DNA from: Siphonodentalium dalli
Taxonomy: Eukaryota > Mollusca > Scaphopoda > Gadilida > Siphonodentaliidae
Direction of reading: 5' to 3'
Assembly: GCA_032622095.1 (NCBI GenBank)
Contig: CP136066.1
Span: 56,696,609-56,760,608, forward strand
Length of the DNA: 64,000 bases
Positions 12,721-24,101 of this stretch are shown here, in pieces. Position 1 is the stretch's first letter; each line of letters starts with the position of its first letter. The notes under the pieces are model-generated. The model did no database searches. It worked only from the letters and a program-made list of their open reading frames with translations, and had not been told where the DNA came from. The position numbers were made by a program, and so were the translations under genes.

Positions 12721-13144
12721 TATATTGGGTTGGTTCCATTCAGATATTGATTTTGCGAATAACTTCTACATTCCCTAGTATTAATGTTATGTGTCTGCTA
12801 ATAACATATCCTGTGATTTTTAATGAGGTGAGGTAATACCATGATGTACTATATAGTAGCACCTTAGTAGTTTGGGATGTTTTCAAATATCCTGACAACT
12901 TTTATCTAATTGTATTATAATTTTGCTATGTCAGTTATGTAATATGGTAGTAATATAATTACAGCTATTGTAAAAAATTAAAGAAGGAATCACACTATCA
13001 CCATAATGTTAACACGGTATACCATGTCATTTGATAACTGTTGCATAGTAGACTACCATAGTACAATACAATCAACCATGGTGCTTATACGACAAAATAC
13101 ACTATGTATTGGTATTAGAATGATAGAATCAACTGCAACATATA

Positions 13145-14285
13145 TAGTAGACCAAGTCTTCTCGGTCCACAACAGCTTGGGAATATCGGTTGGATTGATA
13201 CTGTTTTGGACTGAGTCCCGTCCCGTTACTCTTCTATAACATATCTTACGTCCATAATCGTGGACATGAGTTATCTTGCTTGTATGTCTTCGGATTAGAT
13301 CAAATGGATGCTTCGCGTATATGAACATAGAGGGCAAACGTGTGTATATCAGAAGTCTGTTTAATGCCAAAGCAACCAGTTTTATGTATTGTGGAGACTT
13401 AAAGAGTGGCATGCAAATAATCACATAGCAGATAGTCCTAAATGTCAATGTGATGTCACGAAGGAGGATGCTAGTCATTTCGTCTTCCACTGTCCATTGT
13501 TCACCAACCAGAGAAGAATATTTTACCACAAACTTGAAACTAATAACTTTCGTATAGAAAATACTAAGCATCTTCTCTGAAATCTCTGAAATTGATCACA
13601 GAATAAATATATTACCTTTTCATAGTACACAGTCCTACATTACTGTAACCAAACGTTTTGGGTAACATCATATATTTTTTCTCCATTACGACAACCTGTC
13701 ATTGAAAACACTTTTAAATTTAAGTGCCCGGCCTTTTTAGACACAACTTATGACAACGTGAGAGAAAAAACTGAACACAATAAAACCCCGCTCATAGCAC
13801 ACTCTGTACAAATATTCACATCTAAAATACAAAATAGTTAAATAATTTTTTTTCATCCTGTCATCTTGTTTAAATGTTCTATGTGCTGGAGAGTGACGTC
13901 ATCCATGTATATAATTGATATACAATAAAATATGTTTAAATCAACGAGCCGCATATGTAAATACAGCCTTCTTTAGCAGAGAATTTCGATTTGTCGCGTT
14001 AACAGAAAATGTATGTAAACAATATTTTAAACGATCGTACCATTACTCTACCTCTTTCTATCAAGATAAATGATATATATTTTTGAAGGCAGATAAATTG
14101 CGGACATGTCAGATGAATCACATCCAGGGGTTCACCTGAATGCCCGGGATCCACGCGTAAATGTAATACTTATTTTCAATGAAAGTCCGTTATAGAAGAG
14201 TGACGGAACTCGGTCCAAAACAGCATAAACCCAATCGATATCACAAGCTGTTGAGGAATGAGGATCGAGTAGATTTGGTCTACAT
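13145..14285. repeat. Inverted repeat pair, arms about 100 bp
   Basis: Bases 13145-13245 and 14185-14285 are diverged reverse complements. Matching phrases include CTGTTTTGGACTGAGT against the complement of ACTCGGTCCAAAACAG, and TCTTCTATAAC against GTTATAGAAGA. With the CCATGGTA blocks outside, this may be the edge structure of an old element into which other sequence was inserted. Confidence 0.7.
13320..13580 (+). pseudogene. Retrotransposon C-terminal tail relic
   Basis: The translation includes DSPKCQCDVTKEDASHFVF followed by HCPLF and a basic stretch. This is the C-x-C...H...C knuckle block found after the reverse transcriptase and thumb of many LINE ORF2 proteins. Only about 60 residues are open, nothing upstream forms a polymerase, and the frame ends at 13578-13580. 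It is a fragment on the strand opposite to the 9.1-10.8 kb RT relic. Confidence 0.65.
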
Positions 14286-14339
14286 GAAAAGTAGAGTAAT
14301 CTTGTATACTATGACAAAAGACACTTTACAACGGCACCA
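13581..14339. other. No gene recognised
   Basis: AT-rich sequence with the right arm of the 13145/14285 inverted repeat near its end. No coding signal was seen. Confidence 0.45.
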
Positions 14340-14640
14340 ACTGTGACATGGTAGATTACCCTAGTACAGTTCGATCGTACCATGACAAATATCAATTTAC
14401 CATTGTAATACCATTGTAGTACCACACTACCATGGTAGTATACATGGTAGATATATATTTAACGTGGTAGTACCATGGTATACTACAATGTGAGTACCAT
14501 GGTAGTACCATACTACCAAGGTAGTACCATCGTACTACCATGATAGAGTGCCCTAGTAGAGTTCATTGAATTGGTACCATCATGGAAAATATCACTTTAC
14601 CGTGGTAGTACCGCGGGAGTACCATGAAATGGTATTTTTA
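14340..14640. repeat. CCATGGTAGTA-type low-complexity repeat, right block
   Basis: The dense block contains CCATGGTAGTA, GTAGTACCATGG and related words and ends about 330 bases before the TATA box of gene A. The self-complementary words could form many small hairpins. Confidence 0.8.
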
Positions 14641-14968
14641 CATGAGTCCAGCATCGACGTTGAGGGCACGTACCAGGCTGGTTGATTATGTGTGGGCACA
14701 CGCAGTAGGCATTTATGTGGTGTTCAAGTGATGCCTGCCTCCATACGAAAAGATGTTGTATTTGAATTATAATCGTGAAACAAATAAGATATTTCGCTGG
14801 TGTTTGAGCGCTAACATTTGATCTTCATAACGGTATTGGTATTCATCTCATTATCTTAACAGCCTCCCGACGAATCAGCCGTTTGTGGGCCAGGCAGCCC
14901 AATAATAGGGCGGGTCCTTACTAATACGTCGTGGGTCAACAAACAGCTGACTAACGCTGCTATCGGAC

Positions 14969-14975
14969 TATAAAT
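14969..14975 (+). promoter_or_regulatory. TATA box of gene A
   Basis: TATAAAT lies 72 bases before the first ATG at 15041 and about 25-30 bases before GTGTTGTGGAATCAG, a stretch conserved in both paralogues that is the likely transcript start. The aligned promoter of gene B has no TATA-like word here. Confidence 0.65.
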
Positions 14976-15040
14976 CGCATACTCTCATCGTGTTGTGGAA
15001 TCAGAGACAACTCGATCTTCGCAGCTCAGCACGAAAATCA

Positions 15041-15346
15041 ATGATGAATCTGTTATTCCTTCTTGTTACCTGTTCCCTTCTGGTCGAGGCAACCACTGGC
15101 ACAACGATTCAAAAGACACAGTTTGAAATCATTCCTGGTTGGAAAGAAAAAGGCTTCAACGTCAATCATGCCGTTGGGACGGGCGCCGCTTCTGAGATAT
15201 CGTGCGCGACCAAATGCTTTCGACAAAACAGGTGCATGGCAGCAATATTCTTTGCGGGACTTGAGACTGACCAAAACTGTTTTCTTTCATGTGTGGCCGC
15301 GGGTGAGCTTGAGGAGGATGCCGGTGCAGTTTTAATGAGAAAGCCG
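15041..15346 (+). CDS. Gene A exon 1: signal peptide and PAN/apple-like module
   Basis: First coding exon of a secreted PAN-FReD protein. Two adjacent ATGs (15041, 15044) are followed by a hydrophobic signal peptide (NLLFLLVTCSLLVEA). A module of about 70 residues follows, with five cysteines in the pattern SCATKC...RC...NCFLSC, resembling a PAN/apple fold. The ORF is open further upstream but has no ATG there. The exon ends after a complete codon at a strong donor, G|GTAAGT (15347). Reading through would meet a stop in the intron near 15587. The first Met is chosen because the paralogue's ATG aligns with the second, and either could be used. The PAN assignment rests on cysteine spacing only, so a profile search could change the name. 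Family knowledge: in invertebrates PAN and FReD modules commonly bind carbohydrate or protein ligands outside the cell. Confidence 0.85.
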
Positions 15347-16289
15347 GTAAGTGTGTTTGTCCATTTAATACTGAATAGGAAAAATCTCTACTCTTACATG
15401 CCCAATGCTTTATTTTTTTATCTTTTTGCGACATATGACAAATCGCAGGTTTCAAAATGTTCAATTAAAATAGTCTGTCTTGTCCTTGTGAAATACCAAC
15501 TGATTACTTTGATAATATCCTTGACGACGACGTCAACTACAACAACAATGCATGTTTTTACAATTATGCAAATTACTATACTTTGTTAACAATATCGACC
15601 AAATGATCAGTGTACTACAAGCTACATTGAGGGTGTCACAGGTAGCCCCTCTGAACCACGATTACTTCTTCAAAATTACCCCGAATTCCGTGTATCAGAA
15701 AGAGGGGGGGGGGTCACATCCTCTACGCTCAGTGTATGAAATAATCATAGGACGACATAGTATTGTGAACTTATTCACGTTATATATATTGTCTACACTC
15801 TTAAAACTCAAATATATATAACACTTTCCAAGATTATGTACAGTGTGGGAGCAGCACCCAGACAAGTGTATCACTATATACGTGATTGAAAGTGAACTGT
15901 AACACTTTCATGATTTAGTGTTGGGTAACCACTTGAAGGTGTTGAACTAAACACTTAAAGGTGTTGGCGTAACACTCTTAAAATTTCACTGCTGAATCTG
16001 CCCGGCACCCCACAGGCTTCGAGCACTAAACAACAGTACTGGAATACACTTTCAAATTTGATCAGGCCTAAATGTTAGCAAGGTATGTTTTTTGTTCTAT
16101 CTCCCCCACATTTCCTGAATATGTTTCTTGACTCTTGAATTGATCAACTTGCGTCCTGTTTTATAATGTGCCGTTTAACTTTGGACCACTCAGGCTGAAA
16201 ACAATCTTCATTTTGAGTAAACTAGGTCCGAACACAGTAATGAGACTTTATATATATATATTTATATGCTATTATATATATTTGGAAGA
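15347..16289 (+). other. Gene A intron 1, 5' part
   Basis: The first 120 bases align with the start of gene B intron 1, so the intron is ancestral. A poly-G run lies near 15705-15714. Phrases such as CACTTGAAGGTGTT near 15931 resemble words in 17940-18030 and 22290-22400, perhaps pieces of one dispersed element. No further exon is evident. Confidence 0.5.
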
Positions 16290-17010
16290 TATGTCTGTCT
16301 GTCTGTGTGTCTGTGTGTGTGTTCGCGATGAACTCGAAAACGGCCGATCCGATTTCAACGAAACTTGGTATGTGGGGGTATTTTCGGCCAGGAAGTGGCT
16401 TAGGCATATTAATTTTCCCGTGCGACGTGACCTTGACCTTGACATCGGGTAATATCAAGGTCAAACGCCCGAATATCACGGGATTTCGATGAAACTTGGT
16501 ATGTGGTGAAACCTTCGGCCGGGGAGTGGCATAAACCTATTAATTTCCCCGTGCGACGTGACCTTGACCTTGAAATCGGGTCATTTCAAGGTCAAACGCC
16601 CGAATATCACGGGATTTCGATGAAACTTGGTATGTGGGGGTACTTTCGTATCGGGAGTCTCATAAGCATATTCATTTGCCCGTGCGACGTGACCTTGACC
16701 TTGAAATCGGGTCAATTCAAGGTCATATCGCCAATTTTGATGGGATTTCGACGAAATTTGATACGTGGGGTTACTTTTGTCCACTGAGTGTTTTGGACGG
16801 GTCGAGTCGTGACCCCGACCTGACCTTGACCTTCAAAATGATCAATTCAAGGTCAAATCGGGTAAAACCGGATGGATTTCGACGGGTACTTTTGTCGGGT
16901 TCTTTTGTCCGGGCAGTGTTTTGGACGGGTCAAATCGTTAACCCACCTGACCGTGACCTTCAAAATGGTCAATTCAAGGTCCAAGTCCGGACGAAGTCGG
17001 GTCACCTTCT
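16290..17010. repeat. Degenerate tandem repeat, about 130 bp, rich in TGACCTTGACCTTGA
   Basis: The landmark GGGATTTCGATGAAACTTGG or a close variant recurs near 16349, 16484, 16615, 16744 and 16873. Between copies lie CCCGTGCGACGTGACCTTGA and TCAAGGTCAAACG. A TCTG/TG microsatellite precedes the block and a long TA run follows it. The same phrase type (ACCGATTGAGCTCAAACTT) occurs in the Helitron-like units at 42.7-45.6 kb, so this may be an expanded internal part of a related element. Confidence 0.85.
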
Positions 17011-17011
17011 A

Positions 17012-17063
<52 letters not shown>

Positions 17064-17133
17064 CTATATATATATATATATAAATATATACTATTTATTA
17101 TGCTACTTCAATATATCCTCGTGTCACCTTCTA

Positions 17134-17167
<34 letters not shown>

Positions 17168-17227
17168 CTATATATATATATATATAAATATATACTATTT
17201 ATTATGCTACTTCAATATATCCTCGTG
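17000..17227. repeat. Tandem duplication of a TA-rich block, about 115 bp
   Basis: GTCACCTTCTAG followed by a TA run, AAAGCTATATATA and GCTACTTCAATATATCCTCG occurs twice in succession. TA tracts of this length are prone to assembly error. Confidence 0.85.
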
Positions 17228-17379
17228 CAAATAGGTTCACATTTGACATAATAGCGCGGGCGACAGTGAAAACACATACTATAAAGAGCGTACATCTGGT
17301 CTGCAATAGGTTCACATTGATCCTAAATAATCACATTATTTGGTTCTGAAATAGACCCATAGTGAACTTATTTCTGTCT

Positions 17380-17570
17380 GGGTTTTTTTATATATATATA
17401 TTTATTATTTTTTAATAAACTTTTTTGAAAAACTAACACCGGTACATCCTCGGCCAGGGTATCCCGATTTACCACACCAAATTTGGTTGATATCGGTCCA
17501 GTAGTCCTGGAGAAAATCCTGACAAACGGACAGACAGTTCCTGCTCTTTTATATATATATATATATTTAT
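17380..17570 (+). repeat. Dispersed repeat with CACCAAATTTGGTTGATATC
   Basis: The phrase GTATCCCGA...CACCACACCAAATTTGGTT recurs in the same orientation near 57650-57690. It is therefore a transposon-like dispersed repeat and not part of the inverted duplication. Confidence 0.6.
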
Positions 17571-18229
17571 TTATATAACCGTAATTTTATTGTCCGAAAA
17601 GCTATACTTTTTTTAAAGAAGTTTTCGCACCTGTAGTGTGTGGACTGTCAGTGTCACGCCAGTCGTAACTCAGATGCAAGATTTCGCCCTGATCAAAAGT
17701 CGTTATTGATGTAGGACAAGTGGAAGAGATAACAACAAAAACGTGTAGGCCTGATCAAAACTTTAAACAATGGCGGTCAATATAAAGTTTTAGTATGCAT
17801 AGCTAATTCAAATCATAGCACCAATCAAATGGCGTAGAAACGTCGTATACTAATATGCATGTAGGTGCAATTCCAAGTGTCCCTTATCGTCGTAGTGTCA
17901 ATGTTAATCTTAACGGGTGGTATTCCGACTCTGCGAATGTGTTAGAATTGGAAACCCAAGTGTAAGTTGTAGCACTGTAAGGGATGGGAGCTTGTAACAC
18001 TTGGTTGGTGTATCCATTTTAACACTTAAGTTTTTAGTTTTAGATTTCATGATTCTCGATGTACCATTTCGACACAACAAAGTACATTAGCTTTATAATC
18101 TATATATTTTCTCCAACTTTATGAGTTATTCAAGGACTGCGTGCACTGGAAGTCATTAACTCATTGAATCACCATATATACACATTAATTAGTTGGTATC
18201 AAGTGCTGCCCACCAGTAAGTATCCAGCT

Positions 18230-18540
18230 CTTTTTAACATGGGTCTCTATTAAGGGGAATATGGGGATTTCTGAAATTAATGCTTTATTCCGATATCACA
18301 GTTTCTCACAGCTTGAGATGTGAAAGAAATGGTGTCACTGATTGCATATACATGAATTACTCGGAACATATATAGTGTTAACTATAGTAGCTATCAAACG
18401 GATATCATTTCTTTATTGTCCTCCTTTAACATTTTCTGGTACCTAGAACCTAGAACTAATTGCTAATAAGATGGTTTTTTGTGTCATCTTTCGGCAGAAT
18501 CTGGGGAACAAAATATCCAAAACCGGCTAAAATCTTCTTT
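18230..18540. repeat. Intron 1 sequence shared with gene B and inverted near 20.7 kb
   Basis: Bases 18240-18400 match the reverse complement of about 55010-55170 in gene B, including GGTGTCACTGATT. Bases 18440-18540 (GCAGAATCTGGGGAACAA) also match the reverse complement of 20640-20715, so an additional inverted pair lies inside intron 1. Confidence 0.7.
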
Positions 18541-18889
18541 CTACATCTGTTTAAAATAGGTCCCATTTATGGCTTTTCAGGTCAATTTTGCTATTCCTTA
18601 TTAGTCCAGTCAATCTGATGGAAAGAAACACCCAGCCGTGAACAAGTGGCTACATGTATGCAATGTATTGTTTTGTGTTTTTATTGTGACTATACCCATA
18701 TAATAACAGTATCCGAAATCCCCATTAATCCAGGATGGGAAAGTCGTCATTTTTGGGCCAAAGACAGGAATATGTTAACAAAATGGTGAAAATTATAAAA
18801 AAATTTAACAAAACAGATCTGTCGACCACAAACGCTCAGTCGAGTTCCATGACTGCTAAAAGTTACCAAATAATAGCATATCCAAAACA

Positions 18890-20530
18890 TAAACATGCTT
18901 TTCATTGAAGGAAAGTCGTTACTTTTGGGTAAAAATGAATAAAATGGTAAAAATTGGAATTTTAGTCCGGTGACAAATATTGTCAAAACAAATATTGACC
19001 AAAGTCTATTTGTCGACCGACATTCAACGTGCATCCCCCAGGATTAAACTTGATCCATTAAGTTTTGTAAGGATGTCTGCTCAAACTATGTTGACGTTAA
19101 CATGTGGCCACCCGGATATATACCAGGCAATATGGCGGCCAAGATTGCCACCCTTTTCGGGAGTTTACTACCACTAATTTCAATGTCGTCTAAAGTTATT
19201 AATGTGACATAAACCTGCAACATAAGCACATTATTCTTGTTGCCATGGCATATGACTGCCATTTCATGCATAATTTGACTAAAAATATAAAATGGCGGAC
19301 AAAATGGCAACCGGAAGTAGTAAAATGGCCATAAAGTTACCAGATCATTTTCATTTATAGGCTTAAATGTCTAGTTGTGTCATCATATTGTCCATATACA
19401 TGATGTCCAATCCTAATCCGATAACAGTAAGTCATATCTCGAGGATTTGACAATTCGGTTTAAAAATGACAGCGAAAATGGCGGTCAGAAGACAACAGTT
19501 GAAGTGTTTTCTTTTGCTAAATCTTCACATATCGAATAGATATAGCCAATAAACAGTGATATGCCACCAACTAGTTTCATAATTAATCAAATGAGTGTTC
19601 AAAATCACCAAATGAATTCACCAAACCGGAGTTACAAACCACACATCTGGTATCCAAAACCAACCTGTGAGTATCCCAAGCCATACGACGGGCGCAAATC
19701 CAAATATTGTCCCAAACCATCGATAGGATGTCGAGTTTCACAAACCACACACGTAGACTGAGGTGTCGCAAACCATACGCAACTGGTCGCACAACACACA
19801 TATAGTCCCCCAAACAATGCATATGGTGTCCCGACCCACCCAATGATTGTCCCAAACCATCCAATGAGTGTCGCAATCCACCTGATGAGTGTCCCAACCC
19901 ATTCAACGGATGTTCCAAACGACACCGGTAGTGTACCAGACTATGCCACCGGTGTTCGAAACCACACAATGTGTGTCTCAAGGCATCCAACAGGTGTCCC
20001 AAAATATCCAATGAATGTCCCTAACCATCAAATGAGTGCTAAAAACCATACCGCGAGCACACAACATTTACGGTGGTGCAACTAGCCAATAGTTTTCGTT
20101 TATATGGAAACAATCCGGAGAACTTAAGCGAATACTGCACAATTATTCTACTTTCAGTAGCCATTTTGTTCCTATTTTGTAAATGATGGCCTCATTTCAG
20201 CTACAATTAATGGGCACTAGTGGTTCATATCTGACGTTTAATTAGTATTCAGTATACTAGTGTGATCGATTCCCGATATTCTGGGAATTAAAATAATATT
20301 TAATTTTTCTTCGAAATTTAATACATCTATTTCGAATTTGAGGGCCACTGAAGGGTCCAACCCTCGTGATATGGCTCCCAGTTATCAGACATTTATTAAA
20401 ATGGTTTATATTGGCCCAAATGGCCATTTAAACCAATAACTTTCTTACAATTTAGCGGAATTTTATCACTTTTAGTCGCCATTTTGTCCGCCATTTTGAC
20501 AATCGAAATCGAATTGTACACGAAATGATA
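18890..20530. repeat. Region with repeated ATGGCGGCC/GGCCGCCAT-type words
   Basis: AATATGGCGGCCAAGATTGCC (near 19128), AAATGGCGGACAAAATGGCAA (near 19290), AAATGGCGGTCAG (near 19477) and CGCCATTTTGTCCGCCATTT (near 20477) occur in otherwise AT-rich intron DNA. The same word type is dense in the 36-41 kb inverted repeat. No coding function is proposed. Confidence 0.55.
19561..20085. repeat. 21-bp minisatellite with a heptapeptide frame
   Basis: Units close to CCAAACCATCCAATGAGTGT follow one another with a 21-base period, clearest between 19800 and 20050. One plus-strand frame is open for 80 codons with a degenerate seven-residue repeat (VPNHPMS-like), and the frame before 19760 has similar residues. 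Since 21 is divisible by three, a long open frame is expected by chance. No signal peptide or splice evidence ties it to a gene. Confidence 0.75.
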
Positions 20531-21218
20531 TATGTCAGTCATGTCAACAATAATAATTTATTTATGTTGCATGTTTCTGTCATCTTTATAACTTAAACTG
20601 AAATACCATTCAAGTGCATAGTCCATAAAGATTTACACGAATTTTGGATATGTTGTTCCCCAGATTCTGCCCGACGATATGAGACCAAAAACAACTTATT
20701 ATCAATTGGTTCCAAGTTTGTTCAAAGATGAATTCTGATTTCCATACCTCCAGTCACAACAACAACATTCAAAAGCTATTTTAGTTGACTTTTTCCACTG
20801 ATAAAAAGCAAATGTGACATACATAAGATTTAACTATTTCTATACTGAATGGATTCTACCATTCAGTAATACAAAGTATACATTGGAATGATATATTATT
20901 CATTTGGAGGGGGCGATTAGGCAATACATGCAGACGCCAGACAGAACACAGAGAATACAAGAGCAGAATTATTCATATTCATTGGTGGGAAATGTTCAGA
21001 TAACAAGTCCCTTTGTTCAATTTATTATCTGACCTTTTACCAAATGAAACTATCGCCAATGAGTATTTAGTATAGAAAGAGCTAAAATACCAAACATTGT
21101 TATTTATATCCTATCTCCCTACTTTACGACAATTCCCTAGGTACCACTGGTGGGCTAAATAATTAAAGACTAAGACATATTTGCGTAATGGCAATTCTTT
21201 AATCGAATTACCGAAATT

Positions 21219-21545
21219 ATGACAACCGCGGCCCCGATTGAACAATATGCAACCTGGGTGTACCACGCCACACGCCTAAACCAAAAAAGGTATGGCCGGC
21301 ACCGGGCCGTGCCAAACCAAGCACTAACCAGTCACTGGAGGGAGTGGTGGGCCAAAGGCCCACACCTGAAGGGGGTGGGATGGCGGGTAGAATTTATTGA
21401 CCTTGTGGTCTGTGCGAAATTCGTTTATATGGGCAGTCGGGTATCGACAACGTCACCACGAGGACAATCAATCAATCAAGATACCCGCCTTTCTCGTGGT
21501 TGGCGCTCAGATGTTCACTTGACCTCGAACTTTCTCAACAGCTGA
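21219..21545. other. GC-rich island of unknown origin in intron 1
   Basis: Base composition rises sharply compared with the flanks. The segment includes GGGCCGTGCCAAACC, GGGTGGGATGGCGGG and, near 21466, the short tail CAATCAATCAATCAAG. That tail resembles the 3' tail of the LINE at 45.9 kb. A plus-strand frame of 108 codons is open but matches nothing I know. An inserted retroelement fragment is the simplest reading. Confidence 0.4.
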
Positions 21546-21974
21546 CCCCGGTCGCAGGTCGCAGGTCGATACAATATTAAGGTCGACCGTCTATAAAAAT
21601 CTTTTCCTTCGTAAAATTTATTTTTTGCAATTGAAAAAGTAATACGATGCTAACTGCTATTGAGTTGATGTATCGCTGTGAAATGAAATCTGCGTCATTG
21701 GAACGGCGGTTGTTGGGAGGAGTCGTCCTTGCAGTTTACGATTTGCGATTTATCTATTTCGAGTGATCATGTGTTTGATCAATTGTTATGCCGTACTCGG
21801 CCATACTGGTAAAACAAATTAAAATATGAACATGTTGTACAACTGTAGTTTAAATATAATTAACTTGATTATTTCCAAACCAATGTACGGATTATTGTGG
21901 GGGAAACACGGTAAACAATAAGCAAAACGTCAAACAACAAGAATATTTATTATGCTATATGTTTTGTTTTACAG

Positions 21975-21999
21975 ACACCAACAAAGGAACACGCTAGGG
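21975..21999 (+). CDS. Gene A exon 2: 25-nt microexon
   Basis: A pyrimidine-rich acceptor (GTTTTGTTTTACAG) and a consensus donor (G|GTGAGT) bracket exactly 25 bases. Exon 1 ends in phase 0, this exon encodes eight residues (TPTKEHAR) plus one base, and the FReD exon supplies the other two bases of an Asp codon. The phases therefore fit without change. The paralogue has an aligned 25-base exon at 54165-54189 with the same splice sites, which is strong support. It forms the linker between the PAN-like and FReD modules. Skipping it would join exon 1 directly to ACT GTA AAG ACT TGA, a stop after four codons. Confidence 0.85.
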
Positions 22000-24101
22000 G
22001 TGAGTGTAACGTATTTTATTTCCAATTAAATTAAATTATTTTATTTTCATATCATCATATATCCAGTGGGGGTCAACACATTTGCACAGAAACGTACGCC
22101 GTGGGTGGTGGTCTATCATCGTTTTACTCAGATAAGAACCATCTTTACTCAGAATAAGTTAGCAAACACTATGCATACAGCATATGTTGTAATGTAGTGA
22201 CTTGGCTTGACATCAACACCCAGCGATTGGTACTTCAAATGGAGCCATAGAATGTTCCATTATTTGTGATTGGCACAAGCCAAACTCTTGAAGGTAACAC
22301 TTTTAGCCAAAATCGAGAACAGTCAACACGTTCACCAATGACTTCTCAATGTAATAGATTACTTCACGCACTTCAAGTGTAACACGCACTTCAAGGTGTC
22401 CACAATCCATGCTTATGTGCATTGCTGATCTACATAATGATGGTTATAAGGGGTGTGTAAAGGGATGGCAGAAGGTTTGTATAATCCTTTAGAAGCTACA
22501 ACTGTCTGGCGAAAATTTCATAAAATTAGTATTAGAAATATTTCGCTTCGAGCATGTGTATGGAGTTTAGAGTTTATGCGTGTGTATCCTTATCAACTGG
22601 GTACCACATATATATTTATGTGTATCATGTGGATGATCTAGCTAGGCTAGACGTCGTGAATATTACTTTAAATTCACGCAAAAGACGAAACACAAGTTTC
22701 AATAAAACAGAGTTAAAGCAATACTATGGTGATGTACATGTATTAAAACCACATGGCGGTCTGTGCTCCAAACTACACTGAAATTTCCCTGTCTCGAAAT
22801 AGGTCGATAAATACTTGAAGTACCTTTCTACAAGCATTATATGTGCCAGACAGACGCATTGAAGTAATACAAAATACAACTTTGATCACGATGTTTGGAT
22901 CCGAAACAAAAAAAAAGCCATGTGTATGGCATGGGATAAAAAATAGCGTTCTGCGTTAGACTATTCCTAACATGGTACAGAAAGATTATTTCCTCTGTAA
23001 GATGCACTTCAATAGCATGGAGATATGCTGTCTTTTACGACTCGTGCTTCACCGGGCAGTACATGTAATAACATCGGTAATTCTGAATTATAATCAATGT
23101 TACCGATATTAATTTGTGAACAAATTTACATTCTAAATTACAATGTATGAATATTCACAAGATACATATGATGTTGGGCCATTTGCCCAATATTTGTTAG
23201 CATGTTGTCACTGTTAAATATATAAATTAGGCCATCATTTCGAAAGGATTCCATGTGAAAACTTAATGCATATAAATAAATATAACTCTTGAAACAACAC
23301 ACGTCGTGAATTGTTTGTAAATGTGTATTTTATCGTTATTTCACAATCGTAGGTTTGTAGGACTATTTTATGCAAGAGCCCTTTCCGCTATTTTGTCGGT
23401 CACTGAATCAAAATGTGAGATTTGTTAGTGGTCAGTGTTATTTTCGGTATGTCTAAGAACATGCAACCAAATAATTTCCATACACAGTCGTTGAGAATGA
23501 TATACGGAGCATCAATGTGAACGATTATAAATTTCACTTCGATAAATTATTGTCCAGCTCACATGTTTTTTGTGCGGGTGCATCCATCTTGTCCACGAAT
23601 CACTAAGAAGGTAAACAAAAATCATCTTCAAAGTGTTACATTAAACGGGACAGGAATGATCTTCGGGGAACAGATGAGCAACAGTGAAATTACAACTATT
23701 CAATTTGTGAAAAACAAAATATTATTTTGATGGTACTACATTATATATATATTGTGACCAGCCTACATTATTCCGAACGCCTCTCTTATCAAAATATATC
23801 GAGGCAGGGACGTTACTATAGGGGCTTCGTTTTGTGAGGGAATGTCCGTCATAATGGCGCACAGTACCCCTTTAAAATGCCAAATTTTATATATATTGTT
23901 TACACTAACTTCGTCAAATTGTCTACTCTGAGTCTGGCTATTACATAGTTCAAAACTATAAGATACCATTTTACCGGCGATTGTTTTCTTTGTATTATTT
24001 TCCAGAATCATCAGTGTATGATCATAACCATCTTATGACTTATGAATAAGTTATGTAAAATACAAATATTAAATCATCATTGTATCTTATTTTCTAATCA
24101 G
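22000..24101 (+). other. Gene A intron 2
   Basis: About 2.1 kb of AT-rich sequence between consensus donor (22000) and acceptor (TTTTCTAATCAG, ending 24101). No further exon is needed for the frame. Short CACTTCAAGGTGT-like words occur near 22370-22400. Confidence 0.6.

Noticed and set aside
13053-13571. 172-codon minus-strand open frame
   Set aside because: It lies antisense to the retroelement tail relic and across the inverted-repeat arm, and shows no family signature.
15347-15589. Exon 1 extended into a 199-residue protein
   Set aside because: A strong donor follows codon 102, the paralogue has the same donor, and the extension loses similarity.
17000-17227. LTR pair of a retrotransposon
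   Set aside because: The two copies are adjacent, about 115 bases and mostly TA repeats, with no internal region between them.
21219-21545. Host gene exon in the GC-rich island
   Set aside because: No splice sites fit the phases of gene A, no domain is recognisable, and gene B has no counterpart that I could find.
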